Positions 56,640-64,000 of a stretch of 64,000 nt of DNA are shown piece by piece (the first letter of the stretch is position 1; each line of letters starts with the position of its first letter). The notes beneath the pieces were generated by a model that saw only the letters and a program-made list of their open reading frames with translations, had not been told where the DNA came from and ran no database searches. The translations under genes and the position numbers were made by a program. Source of the stretch: Posidonia oceanica (taxonomy: Eukaryota; Streptophyta; Magnoliopsida; Alismatales; Posidoniaceae); the NCBI GenBank assembly GCA_037176725.1, contig JAZBRS010000049.1:19424001-19488000 (forward strand), in the 5' to 3' direction.

Positions 56640-56980
56640 AATGCGATCGACATGCAAGGGAAAACGGCGTAAAACACGCAAAACGAGGCGAAAAACAAGA
56701 AAACGCGCAAAACGGTGCAAAAAGACAAGATCGACACGCAAAACGAGGCGAAAAACAAGAAAACGCGCAAAACGGTGCAAAAAGACAAGATCGACACGCA
56801 AAACGAGCGAGAAAGCAAGGCTGCACGCAAATCGATGCGAAAGACGGTGACGGGCACGCAAAACTGTGCCAAAAACAGGGCGAGCGCGCAAAACGACGCG
56901 AAAGACAAAGCAGGCATGCAAAACGGTGCCAAAACGAGGACGGGCACGCAAAACGGTGCCAAAACTGCGAGATAAAACCT
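56640..56980. repeat. 30-bp-period array in solo LTR D
   Basis: About ten units of 'cacgcaaaacg' type. A 60-base block is perfectly duplicated at about 56675-56800. Confidence 0.8.
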
Positions 56981-59975
56981 CGGGAAAGCTGTGCGAATGC
57001 TAAATGCAAAGAAAAGATTAGAAGCAGAAAAAGGAGAAGCAGAACAGCGCATGTGTGAGAACAGGCGCTGTTCAGGGCCACACAGAGTAGGTGTGAAGAC
57101 CTACAAAGGGAAGGGTGAGCAAACGGGGGGATTACCACCTCTTTTGCGACCATTTCCCACTGAACCGTTCCACGGTGTGTCTCGCATGCTGCCCAAAGCT
57201 CGCGATGCGATCAGATCGTGGAAAAGGGGGAAGAAAGTCACATTAAGTGGTGAATCCAGGGAAACACAACACAAAACACATAGGGGAACGCGAAATGGGG
57301 ATCTAAGTTGATAGACAAGAAGAAGAGGTCCTATTCTACATGCTTAAAGAGACAGAAATCGAAAACGAGGAAAACTATGCAAATGGCATGCAAATGAATG
57401 CAATGCAGAGGTTTAGGAGGACATACCTGGAAATCCAGGAGCCTGATCTGAGATCTGCTTGGTCCATGCTGAAGAGCGCTTCGCTGCGGTCGCCTGGGCA
57501 GCTTACTTGAGAAGATCCAACGGCCGGATTGGAAGATATTGCAGCTTCAAGGCAGAAGGCCAGAACAGGGGAGAAGAGCAGATCTAGGTGTTCAGGAGGT
57601 CCTAGGGGTGTGTAAAAGGTCCTCCCAAGTGAAGGGGAGCTAAAAGTGCTTAGTGTGTGCAGAGGGATGCTAAAATGCAAGACTAAATAAATGCAGAATG
57701 CATGCACAAGCAAGGAGAAACCAGGGGAACAAACTTGGAAAAGACAAGAGTTCGAAAGCATTTTTGGAAAAGAAGAGGGGCTAAAATGCAAATTATCACA
57801 AAAGATGGGGTCCACAGAGGAGGGTTTTGAAAACAGGAGAGGGCAGGGCTTTATTTTGCAAAAGACTGGGCTCAGAAAGCTATTTTGAAAAGAGGGTATG
57901 CATTGGAAGAAATTTTGAAAGCAAAAAGAAATCAGAGTGCAATTTTGGAAAAAACTGGGGTCTAAAGTGCAAATTTTCCAGAAAACAGGGTTCTGGGGAG
58001 TCTGGGAATGCAAGTGGAGGGTCTACATGCAATTTTGTAAGCATGGGAGCTAATATGCAGCTTTAGGGGCAAAACAGTCTTTTTACATGGTTTTTAAAAG
58101 ATGCAAGGACCTATGTGTGATTTTTGAATCATGCAGGGGTCAAATATGCAATTTTGTATGGTAAATATGCTCTGAAAACACTGAAAAGGACTGATGTGCA
58201 ATTTTTGAAAAAAATAGGGGCCAAAATGCAATGTAGTAAGCAAAAATGCATGCAAATGGTTACTGTCCATTTAAAATGGACCTAAATGCAAATGTGCAAA
58301 AACAGGAGGCAAAATATGCAATGCAGTATGCAAAATTGAAAATAAAACCTAAGTTTCTACAGTGCATGGACCTATATGCAAAATCAAAAACATGCAGGGA
58401 TGTAGAATGCAATTTCATATGGTAAACTATATGCAATTAAATGAACTGATTTAGGGCAGGACTTATATGCAAAAATAAAAAACAGAAGGGCTAAAATGCA
58501 AAAAGTTACAATAGCACAGCACAGTAAAAGGATTGGAAAGAAAATACTAAAAAGCAGAGATAAAAGCAGCAATTTAGCATGGTATTAAATTAAAAACTAA
58601 GCATATTAAAAGAACAGTGGACCAGAACGCAAAAATGTAAAAACTTAAGGCAAGAATGCAATATCAACACAGAAACTATATTACTAAGAAAATAAAGCTA
58701 CAGTAATCTGCCGGCGGTGAGAGGTACTGTAGTAGTGAGCCACCGAACCTCAGCACCACCGGCACAGGGAGCTTGAGGAGGCGCGAGGCGGCGGAGGGCG
58801 CTACCGGCGTCCGCACGGAGCTCTGGAGATCGGCAGGGGATCGTTCTGTTGGCCGGAGCGTCCGAGGGGCAGGAGGCCGGCGCCGGAGAAGATGAACTGT
58901 CCGGCGAGTTGCAATTGGAGCAGGGAGGCCAGAAAAACCAATCTAAAGGCCGGAAAAGCATGACGAAGGAGAAAGGAGGCTAAGGGAGCAGAGAGTGACC
59001 TGTTTTCGCGTCTGAGTCGTCCTCCCGACGTCGGTGGCTTCAGCAGTCGCCGGTGGAGGTCGTCCGGTCACCGCGGGCGTCGCCGGCTGCTTGCGAGGGT
59101 TGGAGCTGCTTCAGAATGTTCTTCTGGTGCTTCCCAGTCGTCCGGACGCGAGCTTCGAAGCTCAGGCGGCGATTCGGCAACTTTGGGTCCACAGGTGGTA
59201 GCCGGAGGTGGGGGAAGTTGTTTGCTGCTCGTCCGGTGAAGCGGAGGCCTCCGGGAGTTTGCTGGGAGGCTGGCGAAGGGGTTTGGGTGATCGGAGGGGT
59301 TTTCAGGAGAGCGAGGAGAGAGTTTAAGAGCTGGGTTGATTCTGGGTCCGGAGGTGACACAGGTGTTTGTAGTGAAGTTCGGAGTCTGTGGTGGATGGTT
59401 AGGTCTGATGTCTGGTGCTTCTGGAAGGTGGGGTGCAGGTGATTATCTGGGAGGAATTTGGGAAGATGCGGTGAGCTCTGGAGGAGGGAATTGTGAGAGG
59501 ATCAGGTTGGGTTTACAGTTGGCTTTTTGTGGGTGATCAGGTGGTGTTTTAGTGGTGGAAAGGTTAGGAAATGGTGAAGGGAGGATGCAGGGTTGCTGGG
59601 TGAGTTTGGGGGATTGATTGGGAGAGGGATGAAGGCTTGGAGTGGTGTTGGGTTACTAAAAAAGGAAGAGAAGGATTTGCTGAAGATTGAGGAAGGAATT
59701 GGAGAAGGTTCTGATGTGGGATTTCTCTCTGGAATGGAGGCCTCTCTCCGGGATGCCAGAAACTCTCTCAGGCTCTCTCTTACTACTCTCTCTTCTCTGG
59801 GGATTGAAGGATGCAGAGGAGGGAAAATGGAGGTCGTTTCAGGTGGAGAAAAAGCTCTGGATTCTGGTCTCTCTCCGCTCTCTCAGGTCTACTCTCTTCT
59901 GATGGTCTGCCCCTCTTCTGATGGTCTGCTCTCTTCTGATGGTCTGCCCTTTCCAATTGACGAACGAAGAGGAGG

Positions 59976-59983
59976 CTTATATC
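59976..59983 (-). promoter_or_regulatory. TATA box of solo LTR D
   Basis: Minus strand GATATAAG followed by CCTCC, at the position matching 50467 in LTR B. Would drive transcription leftwards across D. Confidence 0.5.
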
Positions 59984-61872
59984 AGGAGGAGCTGCCGGTA
60001 CGCGTGCTGGAATTTTTGAATTCAACGGCGTCGCACTGCAGCTGAAAGGAGACGGATGCCAGCGAGACGACGGGCATTGAATGCCTCCCGGAATCGGTGC
60101 TGAGACAGGAGAGAGCGGTGAGCTGCTGTAGGTGATTGGATGGAGAGCTTGAATTCAAAAATGAAGGAGGGAGGATTGTTGCTGGCCGCGGGAGAAAACC
60201 GGTGGAAAAATGCAGAGAAGGTGAAGGAGGAAGAACGGGTGGAGAAGGCTGGGCCGGACTGCTGCGGGCCGAAGGAAAAAAAAAGAAATAAAAGAAAAAA
60301 AGAAAAACGGGCTGGATTGGGCCCAGTAAGGAAAGGAAAGAAAGAAAAAGAGAGGTAATAAAGAAGAGAGGGTAGAATGGGGAAATAACATTAGTAAAAA
60401 TGAACTAAAAATAAATAAAAATATTAGAAAGGTTGTGATGTAGATTAGGATTTTAATTAAATTTTTTTAATGGCCATTTTGGGTTGATTAATGTGTTTTG
60501 GGCTTGATTAGGGTTTTGGGTTTGCTTTTAATTGGTTTTCACTTGATTAAATGTTTGTTAAACCTTGTTTTAAATTGTTTTAAAAATTGTATTTCCCTTG
60601 TTGGACACTTAGGACATTGATTAGGATTTTTTAGGATTTATTTTCGTATTAATCAAGATTGGTTTTAGGTTTTTAAGTCTTAGTCTTCTTAGTTTTTTTT
60701 CTTAAGTCTTTTAAATTATGCTTTTATTTGTTGATTTTTTCTTGAAGTTTTTAGTTAGATATCTTTGGTTTGATGGGGTGTTTTTAAGTCTTTTAAGTGT
60801 GTTTTTCTTTTCTTTTTAATTAAGTTTTTTAACTTGCTTTTTCTTATGTTTATTAGGTTAAGTCTTTTTGCTTCTTTAATTACTTGTTTTAGTGTTTGTT
60901 TTTCAATTCTTCTTTTTAGGGTTTGTTTTTTAATTCTTCTGATGGGGTTTTTTACTTTTGGTGGGTTTTGGTTTTATTTTAGTTTTTTCCTTGATTTTTC
61001 AGTGTTTTCTTTAGATTTGTTTTGCATTTTTTAGCTTACATGCTTGGTTTTCCTTTTAGTTTGATTTAGTTAAGTTTAGGTTTTTAATTGCTTGTTTAAT
61101 GTTTTTTAATTGTTTTTCTTAGGATTCTGATTTGTTTCCTTTATGTTTTGGGATTTTGCAGATTTTTAGGAGTTTTTATGGATTTTTGCAAGAGAGGGAA
61201 AAGGAAAAGAGAAGGAGGAAAGAAATGGAAAAAAGAGGGAGATAAAAGGAAAAGAGATAGGTTGAAGGAAAAGGATTTTTTGAAAATTAGGGAAAGTGTT
61301 AAAAATAAAGTAAAAATAGGAATAAGATAGAGGAAGGATAGAAGTACAAAGGGGGCCCATAGCCAGGCCAGAAAAAGGGCAAAAAGGGGATGAAAAGAGA
61401 GATGATAATCAGGAGAGAGAGAGGAGAGAGAAAATGATAATCCCAGAGAGAGAAAAGGATAATTTGGATGAAAGGGGGGCTTAAGGGTCTTGGAATGAGG
61501 TGAAAATTGGTGAGTGGGTAGTCTAGGGTTTGAGGTGTTGGTTCTGAGGTTTTGGTTTGATTCTAAGAAGGTTTTGGAGGGGTTTCAAGGTGTAGAAAAA
61601 GGAGAGTTTTGCCTAGGTTTTCTAGGGTTTTTGGGAATGGTCTAGGTTTGGAAATTTCTAGATTCTTGGGTAGGCTTGTTAAGTGAGTGTTGGTGGGTTT
61701 TCCTATGGGTTTTGGTTAGGTTTTGAGCTTGGGAAGAGGGGTAAAGGCTTAGGTCAAGATGGGCTGATTTTGGAGGATAAAGAAGAGGATTAGGGTTTGG
61801 TTTTGGGGTTTGAGTCCAGCAATCATCAGGAGGGCTCCATGGATCCAAGCCTGCCAAGATGGGGTGTCAACA

Positions 61873-62753
61873 CTTTCAACCTCGACCTGACCCCCAAGAG
61901 GGAGGATCTCGTCGCCATCCGGCAGAGACCCCAAGAGCCATTCGGGGAGTATGTCGGTCGCTGGCGTTCCTTAGCCGCCCAAGTCAAAGATAAACCCTCC
62001 GAGGAGGATTCTATCGAGATGATTGTTAAAGGGGCGCTGCCAGTGATTGGGACTCTGCTTTGCATTCAGCACATCACTAGTCATGCATCGCTGATTAGGG
62101 CTGGTGTCCGCGTGGAAAGCTCGCTGCGAAGTGGGCATTTCCCCGCACTTTCTGCATTGGCTAGGCAGGCCAACACCTCCAGCGGCCGCAGCAACAACAA
62201 CAACAGCTCCACTCTTGACCGCTCCGAACAGCTCTCCGAGTTATGCGTCGATCTTCCCGAAGAGCCTGCCTATGTAGAGAGTCAACTAGACCATTTTCCG
62301 TTAGAGCACGCACCTAATTTTGCACCCACTGAGCACACTACCACCGTCGAGCCCGTGCATCACGTCGCACCCGCTCGGCAAGGACTCCATCCAGGGCAAA
62401 GACAACCTCGTCGGGCTAAGTGTAATTATACGCCTCTCCCCGGACCACTGAGTGTCATCTTCCCTCAAGTTGAGTCGCTCCTGAGACTCCCGGCTGTCCA
62501 TCCGTCACCAAACCCCCCTCCGTGGTGGCATGATACGGATCAGTTCTGCAGTTTCCATCGGGCCATCAGGCACTCGACGGACAACTGCCTCGCTCTCCGG
62601 GACGCCGTTCAACGCCTGATTGATCGCAGGATCATCAGCGTTGGCGAGCAGGAGCCTGCACATACACATACACCTGCACTTGCACATGCACGCCCTAATA
62701 TAGCCAATCCTTCCTCCGCCGGAACCTCGGGGGGTTACCCCAATCTTTTCTGA
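61873..62753 (+). pseudogene. gag: gag of element B, 3' part
   Basis: After the duplicated CTTTC the Gag frame continues NLDLTPKREDL, EPFGEYVGRWRSLAAQV, IEMIVKGALP, RVESSLRSGHFPALSALARQ, a linker with Asn and Ser runs, and a C-X2-H-X4-H-X4-C knuckle (CSFHRAIRHSTDNC, about 62545-62586). It ends at TGA 62751-62753 after YPNLF. This part has no nonsense codon and reads Leu where gag of A has the second TAG. Confidence 0.85.
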
Positions 62754-63054
62754 ATCCCGCTCTGCTCCGATGGATCCTTCTGGTCCCATCGGCGTGATCC
62801 TCTTCTCTCATCCTCCCTATCTCGTCCGAGGGACGCTCGGAGATGCAACGGCAGCGTCGACAGCACGACCAGGCGCAGCGCCATCGAGGTAAGTCCTTCT
62901 AACCTCTCTTTTGTTTTCTGCATTGTCTTTTCTTTCCGTTTTGTTTTGTTTTTTTTGGTTTTTCGCCTTGCCTGAAAATCATAAAAAGCATAAAATCAAC
63001 GAAACTCATTAAAAAGCATGCATCTCTTCTACTTCTTGCATTCATCTCATATCA
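62754..63054 (+). other. Post-gag region of element B with splice-donor consensus
   Basis: A short continuation of coding-like sequence to GCCATCGAG/GTAAGTCC (donor at about 62889), then T-rich and 'aaaagcataaaatcaac' sequence. No protease follows as in A. Ogre elements splice an intron within their coding region, so this donor may be functional. The acceptor is not in view. Confidence 0.45.
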
Positions 63055-63610
63055 TTCGGGCTGGCACCCCAAACTGCTCGGCGAAAGGTCCGTCAACCTG
63101 TCATCCTCCTCAGCTGATCATCCCCAGCTGAGTCCCCAGTGGGCTGGCACCCCAAACTGCTCGGCGAAAGGTCCGTCAACCTGTCATCCTCCTCAGCTGA
63201 TCATCCCCAGCTGAGTACCCAGCGGACTGGCACCCCAAACTGCTCGGCGATAGGTCCGTCAACCTGTCATCATCCCCAGCTGGTCATCCCCAGCTGGATC
63301 ATCATCTGCGGGCTGGCACCCCTAACTGCTCGGCGATAGGTCCGTTAACCTGTCATCCTCGGGCTGGCAACCCTAACTGCTCGGCGATAGGTCCGTTAAC
63401 CTGTCATCCTCGGGCTGGCAACCCTAACTGCTCGGTGATAGGTCCGTTAACCTGTCATCCTCGGGCTGGCAACCCTAACTGCTCGACGATAGGTCCGTTA
63501 ACCTGTCATCCTCGGGCTGGCAACCCTAACTGTTCGGCGATAGGTCCGTTAACCTATCATTCGGGCTGATATCCCTAACTATTCGGCGATAGGTCCGTCA
63601 ACCTATCACC
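63055..63610. repeat. 51-bp tandem repeat in element B
   Basis: Five clean 51-base units from 63310 ('gggctggcaaccctaactgc' + 'tcggcgataggtccgttaac' + 'ctgtcatcctc'), preceded by three longer units of about 80 bases with 'cagctgatcatccccagctg' inserts, and followed by two diverged units. Reverse complement is related to the 9490-10610 repeats of A. Confidence 0.9.
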
Positions 63611-64000
63611 TTCCTCTGCACATAGCTATCATCTCATGCATTCATCCCATCCTGTACATATCTGTCATCATGCATATCACCTTCTGCATACATGCCATTT
63701 CTTGCATCCTATAAAGCACAAAAACGCCAAAAAAATCAAGAAAACCAAAAAAACACAAAAATATTTTCTCGCATTGCTGTTGGTTTTCCCTTTTATGTTT
63801 TCTTAAACCTAAAAAACCATAAAAAATACAAAATCAATGCAAAAACCTAAAAACATGCTTGTCCCTTCCCTTCTAAAAAAATACAAAACCCATAAACATT
63901 TGTATAATCAAAAACCTGGCTATGGACAAGCAAGCAGTGCCTAGAGGATGTCAAGCAGCGACAGGCTCAGGCAGGTCTCACCCGAGCAGCGCCATCTCTT
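63611..64000. other. Element B spacer to window end
   Basis: No gene seen. Rich in 'aaaaacc.aaaaa' and 'catgcat' phrases. The last 60 bases (GC-rich, 'gacaggctcaggcag') resemble the post-gag segment near 62850 and may begin another coding-derived stretch. Confidence 0.35.

Larger units (their letters stand above)
56021..61872 (-). mobile_element. Solo LTR D (5852 bp), same family, inserted in gag of B
   Basis: A complete LTR of the A/B family in minus orientation (starts TGTTGACACCCC at 61872, ends CTACA at 56021), with no internal region and a perfect 5-bp target duplication. Closer to LTR B than to A: shared terminus and TATA region. A single LTR with matching duplications is the expected product of recombination between the two LTRs of a full element. 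It lies inverted to the B LTR 1.7 kb away. Confidence 0.95.
48574..64000 (+). mobile_element. Element B: Ogre-like retrotransposon, same LTR family as A, cut by window end
   Basis: The plus-strand 5' LTR (48574-54314) is followed by a primer-binding site, leader, gag and tandem repeats. Gag is interrupted at 56020 by solo LTR D and continues at 61873. LTR sequence is recognisably the same family as A but a different subfamily (shorter terminal region, TATA box present). After gag I see no protease, but a consensus splice donor and the tandem-repeat family of A. The 3' LTR is outside the window. Confidence 0.88.

Noticed and set aside
48574..61872. A giant inverted repeat as a possible segmental duplication or foldback transposon
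   Set aside because: Each arm is an LTR with its own boundaries; D has its own target duplication, so two separate insertions explain it.

Overview
This is plant nuclear DNA, with no bacterial, organellar or ordinary host genes that I can recognise. It is a nest of very large LTR retrotransposons of the Ty3/gypsy Tat-Ogre type: LTRs of 5.7-5.9 kb, a primer-binding site matching an arginine-tRNA-like 3' end, an extra archaeal-type RNase H, and long tandem-repeat spacers. GT-AG introns, TATA boxes and an AATAAA signal also point to a plant, probably a dicot with a repeat-rich genome. The species cannot be named from the sequence.

Layout. Element C (minus strand, at least 1-48228) is the outer and oldest unit. 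Its 3' LTR lies at 1-640 and is cut by the window edge. Next come a polypurine tract, several unrelated tandem-repeat families (815-3289 and 26764-27810), three plus-strand (antisense) genes of the plant mobile domain / DUF7745 kind (28163-29506, 29896-33105, 33935-35280), then a decayed gag-protease-protease-G-patch-RT-RNaseH-aRNaseH-integrase frame (45279 down to 36984) and a 5' LTR ending at 48228. Element A (minus strand, 3290-26758, target duplication GATGT) sits inside the 44-bp repeat array of C. It has gag, protease and G-patch plus a sense-oriented DUF7745 ORF, but no reverse transcriptase, RNase H or integrase. Element B (plus strand, 48574 to beyond the window) belongs to the same LTR family as A. 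It has a duplicated primer-binding site and a gag split by D, a solo LTR in the opposite orientation (56021-61872, target duplication CTTTC).

How the parts fit. A, B and D share one LTR family. A and probably B look non-autonomous and would need enzymes in trans. C was once autonomous but is dead: nearly all its nonsense codons are C-to-T type, the integrase catalytic Glu is Lys, and an aRNase H catalytic Asp is Asn. Its three antisense genes each had their own TATA box, with copies of a palindromic motif (consensus GCGTMYAAYGTTRKACGC) upstream. The same motif lies upstream of the TATA box in C's own LTR. That shared promoter element, together with PMD-type genes in antisense, is the most interesting system in the window.
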